64,000 nucleotides of DNA, taken from NCBI GenBank assembly GCA_963731125.1, contig CAVSVP010000009.1, forward strand, positions 310,001 through 374,000, in the 5' to 3' direction. Source of the stretch: CAVSVP01 sp963731125 (lineage in GTDB: Bacteria; Pseudomonadota; Gammaproteobacteria; Competibacterales; Competibacteraceae). The translations under genes were made by a program, and so were the position numbers. Shown one piece after another: positions 1 through 9,845 of this stretch (positions within the stretch are counted from its first letter, which is position 1; each line of letters begins with the position of its first letter). The notes beneath the pieces are model-generated. The model searched no databases, had not been told where the DNA came from, and saw nothing but the letters and a program-made list of their open reading frames with translations.

Positions 1-84
1 GGGCAAGCAGTACAGCCAAGTTGCGCCTCGCGTTTGATAACCGCCGCCTTGGGCTACAATAGGCAGTGACGCTCTGAATCGCTG
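1..84 (+). repeat. Probable right-end remnant of an IS
   Basis: The bases at 69-84 read ACGCTCTGAATCGCTG. This matches, with one mismatch, the right inverted repeat of the complete element at 34293-36081 (ACGCTCTGAATTGCTG). The stretch is therefore probably the right terminus of a related element whose body lies outside the window. No coding remnant can be seen in so short a piece. The inference rests on one 16-bp match. Confidence 0.45.
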
Positions 85-182
85 GGAGTAACCGTAAGTT
101 GTTGACAAACAAGACACCATTTCTTGAGAAAGTATTTTCTCAAATTGGGGTCTCCACTTAGCTGTACTATACTCAACATATT
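85..182. other. Non-coding gap with a short palindrome, upstream of IS1595
   Basis: The bases at 124-143 form a perfect 8-bp inverted repeat, TTGAGAAA and TTTCTCAA, around a 4-base loop. A GGGGTCT run at about 147 could be the left end of the IS1595 copy whose transposase starts at 183, but its right end is lost, so this cannot be confirmed. Confidence 0.3.
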
Positions 183-824
183 GTGGAGGATTCCTACGAG
201 ATCGATCTTCTTGCAGGCAAGGACTACCCAGGAAGTTGGCATGAATTCCAGATGTGGTTTCCTGACGATGACGCCTGGAGACGTTATGTGGAGCGGCTGC
301 GCTGGCCAGAGGGCTTCGTATGCCCAGCGTGTGGGCACCACCAGGCATGGCGGGGTTCAGATCATTTGTGGAAGTGCCGGCAGTGTAGTCGCAGCACATC
401 GGTCACGGCAGGCACCATCCTGGACAAGACGCGAACACCTCTGCCAATAGGGTTTGCCGCCGCCTGGTACACCACCAACCAGAAACTCGGGGTCAGTGCA
501 CTTGGTCTTCAGCGCGTGCTGGGATTTGGGAGCCAACAGACCGCCTGGACGATGCTGCACAAGTTTCGCAAGGCGATGGTCCGGCCAGGTCGCACCAAGC
601 TGGTTGGAGAAGTCGAGGTTGACGAAACGTATGTCGGAGGCCCCAGCAAGGGGGGCAAACGGGGTCGCGGTGCGGGAAAGAAGTTCATCGTGGTCATTGC
701 CGTTGAGCTCCATGAGCCGAAGGGGTTCGGTCGGATCCGAATGCGCCACGTGCCCGATGTCACGGCGGCCAGCCTCGTTCCCTTTGTTTGCGATGTTGTC
801 GAAGCGGGTTCGCTTGTCCGCACT
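183..824 (+). pseudogene. IS1595-family transposase, 3' truncated
   Basis: This is the front part of a DDE transposase of the IS1595 family, which moves its element by cut and paste. The N-terminal zinc ribbon is clear: CPACG and CRQC at about residues 47-67, followed by SVTAGTILDKTRTPL. The first catalytic aspartate lies in VEVDETYVGG at about residue 147. The likely start is GTG at 183, because no ATG in frame fits the family's N terminus. Homology stops at about 824, where CEAGSLVRT-type sequence runs straight into the terminal repeat of the element at 825. The reading frame continues to 929 only through foreign DNA. The later catalytic residues are missing, so the copy is dead. Confidence 0.85.
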
Positions 825-1293
825 CCAGCGTTTCGGATAAAATTGAGTCTAGCGTTTTTGCCGGAAGAGCCCCCGAATGTTCAAGAAGCGCAAGTACCCG
901 TCAACAGAGTTGTCTACGGACCAGCGTGAACTCGTTGCACGCCTCGTGGGCCCGCTGGAGGCGCGTGGAATCTCACGCGCGGTCTTTCGTGAGATTCTCG
1001 CCGACGCCGAGATCAGCGTGCCCAAGTCGTCTTTGGATCGCTGGGTGCGCGCCCACGCGGCGACGGGCAGGATCTTCACGGCGGAGAAGGCCAGCGGAGC
1101 GGTGCCGCTTCTGGACGACGAGCAGGGCGAGATGGCAGCCGGTTGGGTCCTGTCTCAGAACGACTCGAACCAGGTCGTCTCGCTCGCCTCGTTCTCGACG
1201 TTCTGCGCGGCCGCCTTGGACGTGAAACTTGCGCCGACGACGGCGCATGACTACCTGCATGCCCTCGGCTTCAGTTCGAAGGTGTCACAGGCG
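825..1293 (+). mobile_element. Truncated copy of unassigned DDE element
   Basis: The left end CCAGCGTTTCGGATAAAAT starts at 825 and matches the ends of the complete copy at 6324-7762. The transposase frame starts at 877 with MFKKRKYPSTELSTDQREL and follows the other copy for about 139 residues, to GFSSKVSQ. It stops at 1293, where an IS1 element begins. The whole catalytic domain is gone. The element interrupts the IS1595 transposase and is itself cut by IS1, so the order of insertion is IS1595 first, then this element, then IS1. Confidence 0.85.
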
Positions 1294-1458
1294 GGTGGTG
1301 TCCTAATTTTGGATATTGCTGATTTACACAGGCCGAGCAAATTCATATCGATTGACAAACAAGCCGATGACGATATCATGCATCTGGGCCGATTTGGAGA
1401 AGCAGATCGTTTTACGTGCTAGGCGTTTAATCCGAGTCCGTAAGGTGAGGTGCTTGCG

Positions 1459-2806
1459 CTGGTTGACTGACAAAACTCCTCTCAGCTAACTCTCATGCTG
1501 CCTCCAGGGCGGGAAGTAACAAGGCATAACAGGCTGGCAAAGGGTCCATCCAGCGGGCTTGTTGACGTTTTTGCCGCCCCTGTCGGCGGCTGGCCTGAGC
1601 CGGATCCGGATCCTGGAGGGAGCCCAGCGTCAAGCGTTGCAGCAGGGCTTCGCCATGAGCCAGCGCATAGCGCAGCCCATGCCAGCCTAAGCGCAGATAG
1701 CTGTGGCCGCGAAACCAATGGGTATCGACCCGGCGGCGCTGGCCCTGGGCGACCACCGCGGCGCCTTGGCAAGTCAGGTAGAGGGTGGCCACGGCCAAGA
1801 CCAACAGCAACCGTGTCAGGGTGCGGGCGTCGCGCAGTTGGGAGCTTTCCAGTTGGAAGCCGTTGGATTTGTCGTCCAGGAAATTCTCCTCGATCCGAAA
1901 GCGCTGGCCATACTCAGCCAGGGTATCGCGGTCGGTCGGTTCATCGCTGAGGATCAACCAGGGCTCGCGGTGGCCCCGTTGCCAGCCCACGGCCAAGTGC
2001 ATCTCCAGGCGTTGGGCACCGACAAAGACGTGATGATAGCAGCCCACTTCACCGGCCTGCACGCGAATGACCAGGCGCCGATAGTGTCCCCGGCGCTGGA
2101 CATAGAGATGCAACCCTGAGCGCTTGATACGCACGCGCAGATGCCAGCGCGCGTGGCGGTGAATCCAGGCCATCAGTTCCCCATGCAGAAAGCCCCGATC
2201 GGCCAACAGCACGATGTCCCGCCCTGGCGGCAACAGCCGCTCGGCCAAGCGCAACAACCCACGGTAAGCCCGAAAGGCCACACTGCTGGAGCGATGCTCG
2301 ATCACCTTCCAGACCAGCGGTATGGTACGGCCGCGATACACTAACCCCAGGCGGATCAAACACCACCGGTTCCACAGCAACGAGGTATCCAAGACCACGT
2401 ACAGCCGTGGCGCGTCCAGTTCCGCCAACACCGGCTGCAACAGCGCGCCGTAGAGGTGGTGGACATCCACTCGCCGATTGGCTAACCAGCGCCGAAACCG
2501 CCGCCAACTGCTGGCGGCGAACCGGGCGCGACTGTGTACCTACGGCACCCACTCACTTAGCCCAATCCAGCCGCTGCTCAATAACCCAACCACCATCCAT
2601 GCCAAGGTCGATAAATGCCGGCGATCGCGCCACGGTGCTTGTGCCAAGAGGGAGACTATCGTATCGTAAAGTGGGGATGAGGTATTCATGCGCGGGCTCC
2701 TTATGTTTAACCCATCCCGTTGGAACACGGGTCGCGCATTTCATCTCATCCCTTTCTTTAATTTCAAGTAGAATCCGTGCCTTAGCGAGTTTTGTCAGTC
2801 AACCAG
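1459..2806 (-). mobile_element. IS4-family element, complete, 10-bp duplication
   Basis: The terminal repeats are perfect over 20 bp: CTGGTTGACTGACAAAACTC at 1459-1478 and its inverse at 2787-2806. The target duplication GGTGCTTGCG lies at 1449-1458 and 2807-2816, so the boundaries are exact. The element is 1348 bp. Exact repeats and duplication indicate a fairly recent insertion. Confidence 0.95.
1493..2689 (-). pseudogene. IS4-family transposase with one premature stop
   Basis: This is a DDE transposase with the IS4 core. The first aspartate lies in VVLDTSLLWNRW, the second in LLADRGFLHGE, and the YREK-type region reads YGQRFRIEENFLDDKSNGF. The natural start is ATG at 2689 (MNTSSPLYDTIVSLLAQ). 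A TAG stop at 2540-2542 separates SEWVP from VHSRARFAASSW in the same frame, so the gene is a single-base nonsense pseudogene. The downstream piece from 2470 still carries the full catalytic domain but lacks the first ~70 residues. Everything else, including the IS ends, is intact. Confidence 0.88.
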
Positions 2807-3511
2807 GGTGCTTGCGTTCGATTTGCTGGGTGTAACGCTTGCTGGGGCAATGCACGTCGGGCTCTAGATGGCGCTGATACGCGCCCAAGTGATCCGTGTA
2901 GTAGCGAGTGATTCCAAACGGTTCCAGTAAATGTTTCAGCGCCAGAAATACCTCATCTTTGCGCCGGCCGAAGACGTACGCGAGCACGACACCCGTGGCA
3001 TGATCGATTGCATGCCAGAGCCAACGTTGTTCGTCCTTGTTGCCCACATAACTCCACATTTCGTCGACCTCAGCCTCGTCAACTCGCTGAACCACCGCGG
3101 TAATATCGTCTGGATTCAGGCGGCTCAGCAGCGCTTGGTTGACCGGCTCGATCACGTCTTCTTTTGCCTTCAACTCACTGAGTACGGTGTCCTTGCTGAT
3201 CTTCAATACCCGTGCCGTATCCCGAATGCCGCTGCCATTGAGCGCCATATCAACGACCTGTTGCTTGACTTGGGGCAGGCGTCCGCGGTCACTATACTCC
3301 AGAAGAAAAGAGCCATGGGCACACTCCTCATTCTGGCACAGATAGCGTTGTTTACCATTGCAGGTCATACCACGTTTGACAACCTGATCACTCTCACAAT
3401 GCAGACAGCGCACGGGAATTAATGTCATTGCAACCCCTTGGATGTTGGTGCCCGAAAAAGGCCCTAAGTTTGACATCAATCCACGTGATTCTCCAAAATC
3501 AGGACACCACC

Positions 3512-4363
3512 AGCTATCAAAAGGCCCGCTTTATCAGCGACCGTAGCGACGAGGAGGAGTATGAGCGGGCGCGGCGGGAGTGGGTGGAACAGACCTGGCC
3601 CAGGATTGTAGAGCAGGCGAAAGCCACGGGGGCGGTGATTGTGTTTGGCGATGAAGTGTCCTTTGCGATGTGGGGCTCGCTGAGCCGCACCTGGGCGCCG
3701 CGCGGCCAGCAGCCGCTGGTCAAAACCCGCGGCATTCGGAAAGGGTTGAAGATGTTCGGCGCCATCAGTTTCCTGGACGGGGCCTTCGTGTACCGCGAAG
3801 CGCTGGCCTACACCCTGACGCCCAAAGCCTTCAAGCGCCTCCGTGCCGACGGCGTGCCCGCCGAGGTACGCGCGCAACTGGCGCCCTTGAAGGGCCTGCG
3901 CTATCCGACCCCAGAGCGGTTTCAGCAGGCGTTGGATGAGGTGCTCGGCGCGGCCTGCCGGACCCGCTATCAACCCTTGCTCCAGGAGGCGGCCGAAGGG
4001 ACCGGGCGGTTCAACGGCGCTGGCTATGTGGAATTTCTCAAACAACTGCTGGCGCGGTTCGACGCGCCGATCATCCTGATCGAAGATGGCGCCCCCTACC
4101 ATCGCAGCCGGGAGGTCAAACACTTTCACGCCGAGCACGCCCAGCGGCTAACGATTGAACTCCTGCCGGCGTTCTCCCCCGAGTACAATCCGATTGAAAA
4201 GCTCTGGCGCAACACCAAAAAGGAGGCCACGCATCTGAAGTACTTTAAAACCTTTGATGAGCTGCGCGCTTCGGTGCTCCGAGTCTTTCACCAGTACCTC
4301 GATGACGCCACCCAGGTCATCCGCGTGATGAAGAAATTACGCACCAAGGCCGGTATCGCGTGA
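3512..4363 (+). pseudogene. IS630-family transposase, 5' truncated
   Basis: This is the catalytic part of an IS630/Tc1-mariner type transposase. The three acidic motifs are visible: FGDEVSFAMWG, IEDGAPYHRS and FSPEYNPIEKLWRNTKKE. The N-terminal DNA-binding domain is missing because the right end of the IS1 element joins at 3511. An apparent start at 3422 lies inside IS1 and is not native. The C terminus looks natural. Confidence 0.85.
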
Positions 4364-4409
4364 CGGGTTCTTCGGTAAGCTCCAAGAAATTATTTATCTG
4401 AAAAACTAT

Positions 4410-4644
4410 AGAAGCCACAATGGCGTCAAATTTTCTTGCTAACAATCCTGGAATGATGCCATCCTAATCCGATTGCACCAGGGTACATTCCGCCTGCATG
4501 GCTTCACACAAAGCCTCTGCAATATCAATATCAAAACCTTGCAGATTACCTTGCGCATCCACCATGCTAAACGGAGGATAAGCGCCTTCCACACCAATAC
4601 GAATGTTGTCCCACTTTTCTTTAGCGTTTGCTTGACTTGAGCCT
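4410..4644 (-). pseudogene. Amino-acid ABC transporter binding protein, decayed
   Basis: Read on the minus strand from 4644, the sequence gives GSSQANAKEKWDNIRIGVEG, then AYPPFSMVDAQGNLQGFDID and IAEALCEAMQAECTLVQSD. A TAG stop follows, and the same frame continues as DGIIPGLLARKFDAIVAS. This is the start of lobe 1 of a family-3 periplasmic solute-binding protein (lysine/arginine/ornithine type). These proteins normally have a tryptophan before DGIIPGL, so the stop is a TGG-to-TAG change. The 5' end is split by the IS at 4655-6154: beyond it, ATGGCTGGCGCT near 6165-6175 continues into the same frame. The 3' end is lost at the IS630 side. This is one of the few host gene relics in the first 7.8 kb. 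Confidence 0.75.
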
Positions 4645-4654
4645 ACTATAGCGC

Positions 4655-6154
4655 CATATCGTTACCCATAACTTGAATTCTGCATAGCCCGCTGGGCTTC
4701 GATAGCCAGGACAAAATCGCGAGTTCGCTGTAGTCCGATCCAAAGGGTTTGTGGTCCAGGGAAGCCATCGCCCTTACGGTTAAGAAAGCCCCCGAAGCCA
4801 GCTACCATGCGAATCATTTCATTCAATGAAGGTGGGACCTGGGGCGGCGGTTGGCGCTTGGCCACAATGGACACCGCTTGCCATTCCTCATCGGCAAAGA
4901 CGACGTTGCAAGGGAACTCCGGGCAGGTGCGCCCCAGCATGGTCAGATACAGCACCCGCCAGGCAATGATCAGATAACAGGCCAGCGCCGGTTCCAGGCG
5001 TTCGAGGTGCTCGAGCTGTAGCTCTTCGACTTTGCAGCCGGATTTCAGAATTCGGAAAAAGCTCTCTATTTGCCAGCGGCAAAGGTACCATTGCAAGACC
5101 TCGACGGCCTGTTCAGCCGTGGCTATCGGCACGCTGGTGAGCAACACCCACGTGATCGGTGCTTCGTCTGCCGGGGGATTGACTTCGGTGGCCAACAGGG
5201 CGGTGATTGCCACGTCCGGCAGCGTCTGGCCGTAGCGATAAGGCGCCTTGAGAGTGACCGGCACGGCCTGCAGCGTCTGGACGATGTGCCGCGCCTTGCG
5301 CTTATCGGTCGCCGGCCTATCGAATTCTACCTGAGCCAGTACCGGCGCCTCAGCGGCCGCCTCCCAGAGGTTTCGCCCATCGCGGAGCTTGCGGTCATGT
5401 TCGGAGCGGATCAACCACTCGGCACAAGGTAGCTGGGCCTGCTGGACCCAGTGGCGTTCGGCAAACACTTCATAAATATCCGCTTCGCGGTCCGCCGTAT
5501 AAACCAGTCGGGTCTCAGGCACGCGGGCTTGCAGTTCACCCACGCTCTGATAGCCTTCGAGCCAGCGGAGGCTTTCCTTCGCTTCGATAGGCCGATGGGG
5601 ATCTTTATCTTGGCCCAAACTGCCCGGCTCCCGTACCCAGCCCCACGCATCCAACACCCCCAGCGGCACCCGATCCGGGGTTACCGCCAGAGTCGGGTGC
5701 AGGTACAATCCGCGGCGCGTTTCGTAATTCAGCGGCCCCAACCCCTCAATGTCACTCTTGCTGGTATCATCAAGCTCCGTGGTATCCTGGATACACAGTA
5801 CCAGCGGCTGGTTGCCCAGCCGCTGTTCGCTACAGGCAGCATGCGGCTCCAGCACCTCTTGGGGACCTACCCGCTCGTGGTCCAACAGCCGATAAGCCGC
5901 GTTGGTCTCGGCCCAGCCGCCGCAGGCGGCTGGAATACTTGCGCCGGGCTGTGCCCCCAGATCCGCCAACACCTGCCGCGCTCGCTCATTGAGCCGTTGA
6001 TCTCCTAAATTAATCGTCTCCAGTTCCGCTACCCAATCGTTCATGTCGCCTTCTCGCCTTCTCTTGTCAGGGCTAGGGAAGCCGCGTATTTAAACAGGTT
6101 TGGGCGCGCGTGTCAGCCAGCGTGCTAGCGATTGGAGTTATGGGTAACGATATG
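4655..6154 (-). mobile_element. IS4-family (IS50-like) element, complete
   Basis: The ends are CATATCGTTACCCATAACT at 4655 and its inverse ending at 6154. The exact 10-bp duplication ACTATAGCGC lies at 4645-4654 and 6155-6164. The element is 1500 bp, sits in the dead binding-protein gene and looks structurally intact. Confidence 0.93.
4662..6044 (-). CDS. IS4-family transposase (Tn5-like)
   Basis: This is an intact 460-residue transposase. The N terminus MNDWVAELETINLGDQRLN is the Tn5-type DNA-binding domain, with the conserved GWAETNAAYRLLDHE stretch at about residues 42-56. The first catalytic aspartate lies in CIQDTTELDD (about 106), the second in YTADREADIYEVF, and the YREK segment reads WYLCRWQIESFFRILKSGCK near residue 330. 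A C-terminal WQAV and RMVAGFGGF region follows, as in the family. The gene fills its element, with no frameshift, and the element has exact ends, so it may be active. Confidence 0.93.
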   Translation of the reverse strand: MNDWVAELETINLGDQRLNERARQVLADLGAQPGASIPAACGGWAETNAAYRLLDHERVGPQEVLEPHAACSEQRLGNQPLVLCIQDTTELDDTSKSDIEGLGPLNYETRRGLYLHPTLAVTPDRVPLGVLDAWGWVREPGSLGQDKDPHRPIEAKESLRWLEGYQSVGELQARVPETRLVYTADREADIYEVFAERHWVQQAQLPCAEWLIRSEHDRKLRDGRNLWEAAAEAPVLAQVEFDRPATDKRKARHIVQTLQAVPVTLKAPYRYGQTLPDVAITALLATEVNPPADEAPITWVLLTSVPIATAEQAVEVLQWYLCRWQIESFFRILKSGCKVEELQLEHLERLEPALACYLIIAWRVLYLTMLGRTCPEFPCNVVFADEEWQAVSIVAKRQPPPQVPPSLNEMIRMVAGFGGFLNRKGDGFPGPQTLWIGLQRTRDFVLAIEAQRAMQNSSYG

Positions 6155-6164
6155 ACTATAGCGC

Positions 6165-6323
6165 CAGCCATATGAATTGATGCTTATGATCTCATTACAA
6201 TCGTCGTTCACTAACGATTTGTAGCCTTTTAATCAGTATCAGGTCATGTGACCAGCACTATACAAGAGCAAGCATTAGCATTATGCTCGAAAGCTTTCTC
6301 ATAGCTTTACCTTTTCTTGTATT
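6165..6323. other. Relic DNA between two insertion elements
   Basis: There is no intact gene. On the minus strand a start ATGAGAAAGCTTTCGAGC near 6302 gives MRKLSSIMLMLALV and then a stop. It looks like the front of a signal peptide and may be the lost start of the dead binding-protein gene at 4410-4644. About 110 bp of unrelated or decayed sequence lies between. The link is inference. Confidence 0.35.
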
Positions 6324-7762
6324 CCAGCGTTTCGGCTAAAATTGAGTCCAATTCTATTCTCACTACCCGCTGCACACTCGCCCATGCAAGTTGTCCGGAA
6401 CTTATGCGCTAGTCTCTTCTGGTCTTCCCATCGCATTCAGGCCCGCAAAGATATGGTAAGCATAGAGCCTATCGGAGTCGACCTGTGCCCTGTTCCCAGA
6501 GCTGCCCCGAATGAGCTCTCGCGCTGACTTGGCGGTGAGATCCAAGAGGTTCCGCCTGAACCACGTCGCTCCGTGAGCCGCGAGTTCAACATCGAGATGG
6601 CTCTTAGGAGCCACAGGGACGACTCCACGTCATCCTTGAAGTCCACTCCACTGTTACGCCACCTCGCCTTCGCCGTGCCATGCAGGCGGTTGTCATTGGG
6701 CGAAAGATGCTGATGCACGGGTGCAGGGTACGACACGTGCTTTGCGAACCCGAGCGATTCGAGAACACTCACGCCGCCCGGAAAGAAGGACTTCCCATTA
6801 TCGCTGAAGACGACAACGTTGCGCGGGATCTGGTAGCGCGCAAAAAAACGGCGCAGAAGCCCGGCACTCTCGCTGGCATAGAGGCGGGTCTCGTTCTGCT
6901 CGGCGCCAATAGAGATGACGCGTTTCGCATGGATGCCGAAGCGTGCGAGAGCGTTCACGAGTTTGTCCCTCTCCTGGACCCACGCCTTGCGCCCGACACG
7001 ATCGCGCCGGAATTTCCCATGGAACGTGAAGAGGACAGGCGGGGTACGGGTTACACCGTCGGACCAGACAACGGTGACGAGGCAGTTCGTGAACCGAGTG
7101 ATCGCGGTGCTCGATTTTGGCTGAGCGCCACCAGCAGGCGCGTAGGTCAGGCGCCGATCGGTGCGGTGGCCCGTGAACGTGAAGTCGACGCTTGCCAGGA
7201 GCCCCTTGAGGTCTCCCGCACGCTGTCGCTCGCTCTTCCACTCAAACATCATCTTCGCGAGCGCGTCGACGTCCACCGTGAAGCCGCTGATCTTCACCTG
7301 GGAAACCTTCGAACTGAAGCCAAGGGCATGCAGGTAGTCATGCGCCGTCGTCTGGGCAAGCTCCACACCAAAGGCTGACGCGCAGAACGTCGAGAACGAG
7401 GCGAGCGAGACGACCTGGTTCGAGTCGTTCTGAGACAGGACCCAACCGGCTGCCATCTCGCCCTGCTCGTCGTCCAGAAGCGGCGCCGCTCCGCTGGCCT
7501 TCTCCGCCGTGAAGATCCTGCCCGTCGCCGCGTGGGCGTGCACCCAGCGGTCCAAAGACGACTTGGGCACCATGATCTCGGCGTCGGCGAGAACCTCACG
7601 AAAGACCGAGCGCGAGATCCCACGCACCTCCAGCGGGCCCACGAGGCGTGCAACGAGTTCACGCTGGTCTGTAGACAACTCTGTTGACGGGTACTTGCGC
7701 TTCTTGGACATGGGGGGCTCTTCCGGCGAAAACGATAGACTCAATTTTATCCGAAATGCTGG
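6324..7762 (-). mobile_element. Unassigned DDE element, full length
   Basis: Imperfect 27-bp terminal repeats (three mismatches) define the element. The left end begins CCAGCGTTTCGGCTAAAAT at 6324 and the right end, read inward, begins CCAGCATTTCGGATAAAAT at 7762. The flanks share ATT (6321-6323 and 7763-7765), a possible 3-bp duplication. Length is 1439 bp. A truncated copy lies at 825-1293. I could not place it in a named IS family. Confidence 0.8.
6402..7711 (-). pseudogene. Transposase of the unassigned element, frameshifted
   Basis: The start MSKKRKYPSTELSTDQRELV at 7711 matches the other copy. Residues 1-70 look like a homeodomain-type DNA-binding region (VFREVLADAEIMVPKSSLDRW). The catalytic candidates are ASVDFTFTGHRTDRRLT, VVFSDNGKSFFPGG and HLSPNDNRLHGTAKARWR, which resemble a D, DN, D arrangement of the IS630/mariner superfamily. 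The frame that starts the gene ends at 6437 in low-complexity residues. A second frame, open to 6402, gives LDVELAAHGATWFRRNLLDL and RLYAYHIFAGLNAMGRPEE, the more natural C terminus. A one-base shift near 6600 therefore separates the two parts. Programmed frameshifting is possible but no slippery run was noticed. Confidence 0.7.
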
Positions 7763-7841
7763 ATTTAATAATCATTTATAGCCCGCTTTTCAGCTCAGGA
7801 GTAGGGTTAATAATGATTCTTTTAGGACACTTATAAACTGC

Positions 7842-9620
7842 TTATAACGGCCAAAACACCAGAATGAGAGGTACTGCAGTAAGCACGACGATAATGCCCA
7901 GAGGCAACCCCATGCGCCAATAATCACTAAACACATAACCACCTGGCCCCATCACTAGGGTATTTGACTGATGCCCAATGGGGGTCAGAAACGTACAGGA
8001 ACTACCGACTGCCACGGCCATCAGGAAAGGGTCTACAGGATTAGCTAAAGCGCTGGCTATACTGGCGGCGATGGGAGCCATGATAACAGCCGTAGCGGCA
8101 TTGTTAATGAGGTCTGACAAGGACATAGCACATATCATCAGAATGGCTAAGATTGCCCAATGGGGCAGTCCGTTAGTTAGCTTAACCAATTGCACGGCAA
8201 TTATGTCGGTAGCACCAGTAGATTCAAGAGCCCGCCCTACTGGAATCATAGCCCCAAGCAACACGATAACAGGCCCCTCAATGCTGGCGTAGGCTTCACG
8301 CAGGGACATCAGATTGGTCAATATTAACGTTACAGCCGCGGCGGTAAAGGCAATGTGGGCTGGAAACGCCCCTGAAGCCGTCAATAAAATAGCTACACCG
8401 AATATGATAATCGCAGGACGCACCCGGCGCGGTTGCCCTAACTTAATGTTGCGTTGAGCCAGCGGCAGGCATCCTAAGAGAGCCAGAGTTTCTCCCATGG
8501 TTCTGGTTTCTCCTTGCAACAATAGCACGTCACCGACACGTAGGGTAATCCGGCTGATGCGCTGGCGAATGGGCTCACCCTGGCGAGATATTGCCAGCAG
8601 ATTTACACCGAAACGTTCGTGAAGTTGCAGCATATGCGCACTGCGGCCTTCGATGCGGGAACCCGGGCTCACTACGGCTTCAAACATTCCCACTCGTTCA
8701 GAACTTAAATCTTCCGCAGTGACTGTCTGACTGCCGACCATTTCTAGTCCAACATCATCAACCAATGTTTTAAGAGCATCTGAATGGCCTTCGAGAATTA
8801 GCACATCATCGGCTTTGAGTAACTCAAACGGCCCGGGCGCCAACAGACGTCGATTACCGCGCACCATCGCTAAAATAGCCACATCCCCTTTACCTAGCTT
8901 TTCCAGCTCCCGCAGCGCCTTTCCTACAATTTTTGCCTTCTCGGGCAAACGGGTTTCGATAATATAGGCATCAATGTCAAACAGTTTCCCTTCTTTAGAT
9001 TCGACTCGTCGGGAAACGGGCAGCAGTCGCCAACCCACTAGCGAAATAAAAGTGACTCCTATGAGCGCCACACCCACACCTACTGGAGTAAAATCAAACA
9101 TACTGAAAGGTTCCCCAACCAACTCCTTTCGATAGGTGGCAATGATGACATTAGGCGGTGTACCAATTAGGGTCATCAGACCACCCAACAGAGAGCCGAA
9201 GGAAAGCGGCATCAAAACCTCCGAAGTGGGACGTTTGGCTTTTTGGCAAAGTTGCAGAGCCAGCGGCATAAACAAGGCCAACGCACCTACGTTGTTCATG
9301 AAGGCCGAAGAACAAGCCACTAGCCCCGTCAACGCCGCTACTAACATGATGGGCCGCTGTTGGATAACAACCAAGCGCTTGCCAATAGTTTCTACCGCAC
9401 CGGAATTGGTAAGCGCCTGGCTGATGACTAGCACTGCAGCAACGGTGATAACTGCCGGATGACCAAAGCCGGCGAATGCCTGATCTGGAGAAACGAGACC
9501 AGTCATTGACACTACTAACAAGGCTAGCAAAGCTACAATGTCATAGCGCCAACGTCCCCAAATAAACAGCGCCAAGGCACTGAGCAGTACAGCAAAGATA
9601 ATTATTTGTTTTAGTGTCAA
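7842..9620 (-). CDS. SLC13-family permease with two RCK_C domains
   Basis: This is a 592-residue inner-membrane transporter of the divalent anion:sodium symporter (SLC13/CitT) type, probably for sulfate or a dicarboxylate. The first membrane half (residues 1-200) carries the SSAFMNNVGALALFMPLA hairpin and FGSLLGGLMTLIGTPPNVII. Residues about 210-400 form two cytoplasmic TrkA-C-like domains (LEKLGKGDVAILAMVRGNR and GVNLLAISRQGEPIR). The second membrane half has LSDLINNAATAVIMAPIAAS and FLTPIGHQSNTLVMGPGGY. The substrate cannot be read from sequence. It is transcribed away from the hypothetical membrane gene at 9846 and its 3' end lies 80 bp from an IS. Confidence 0.9.
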   Translation of the reverse strand: MTLKQIIIFAVLLSALALFIWGRWRYDIVALLALLVVSMTGLVSPDQAFAGFGHPAVITVAAVLVISQALTNSGAVETIGKRLVVIQQRPIMLVAALTGLVACSSAFMNNVGALALFMPLALQLCQKAKRPTSEVLMPLSFGSLLGGLMTLIGTPPNVIIATYRKELVGEPFSMFDFTPVGVGVALIGVTFISLVGWRLLPVSRRVESKEGKLFDIDAYIIETRLPEKAKIVGKALRELEKLGKGDVAILAMVRGNRRLLAPGPFELLKADDVLILEGHSDALKTLVDDVGLEMVGSQTVTAEDLSSERVGMFEAVVSPGSRIEGRSAHMLQLHERFGVNLLAISRQGEPIRQRISRITLRVGDVLLLQGETRTMGETLALLGCLPLAQRNIKLGQPRRVRPAIIIFGVAILLTASGAFPAHIAFTAAAVTLILTNLMSLREAYASIEGPVIVLLGAMIPVGRALESTGATDIIAVQLVKLTNGLPHWAILAILMICAMSLSDLINNAATAVIMAPIAASIASALANPVDPFLMAVAVGSSCTFLTPIGHQSNTLVMGPGGYVFSDYWRMGLPLGIIVVLTAVPLILVFWPL

Positions 9621-9845
9621 TCGCTTATGCTCCTGGTCGCACGCAACGTACTCTGGAACGCAAAATGCTAGCCAGCCACTTCAGCCATGCTTGGCATCTT
9701 AGCGACCAACTTAATGCGGCTACTCTCAGTCAGCATCTCCAAAAAATGTAATGTTTCATCCTGTAAATAGCAAAGTAGTATAATTTCTAATGATATGTCT
9801 GCTCAGTCCATTTCGATAATGATAGCGGTATAGGAAAATAATAAT

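Larger units (their letters stand above)
1324..3428 (-). pseudogene. IS1-family transposase, interrupted by IS4
   Basis: This is a single-frame IS1-type transposase of about 250 residues, starting MTLIPVRCLHCESD at 3428. It has an N-terminal zinc ribbon (CLHCESD and CQNEEC), a helix-turn-helix at NGSGIRDTARVLKIS, and the catalytic stretch EVDEMWSYVGNKDEQRWLWHAID with YVFGRRKDEVF. The frame breaks at IERKH, where the IS4 element is inserted. It resumes at 1458 as RKHLTLRTRIKRLARKT and ends at 1324. Removing 1459-2806 and one copy of the 10-bp duplication restores an intact frame, so insertion alone inactivated it. The intact copy at 25549-26325 is a close relative. Confidence 0.88.
1294..3511 (-). 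mobile_element. IS1-family element split by an IS4 insertion
   Basis: The ends are GGTGGTGTCCTAATTTTGG at 1294-1312 and its inverse at 3493-3511 with one mismatch. The element is cut by the IS4-type element at 1459-2806. No target duplication is visible: the left flank is the 825-1293 element and the right flank is an IS630 transposase. An adjacent deletion, or recombination between IS1 copies, therefore followed insertion. Confidence 0.85.

Noticed and set aside
6680..7378. A 232-residue open frame on the plus strand
   Set aside because: Antisense shadow of the unassigned transposase; no family features.
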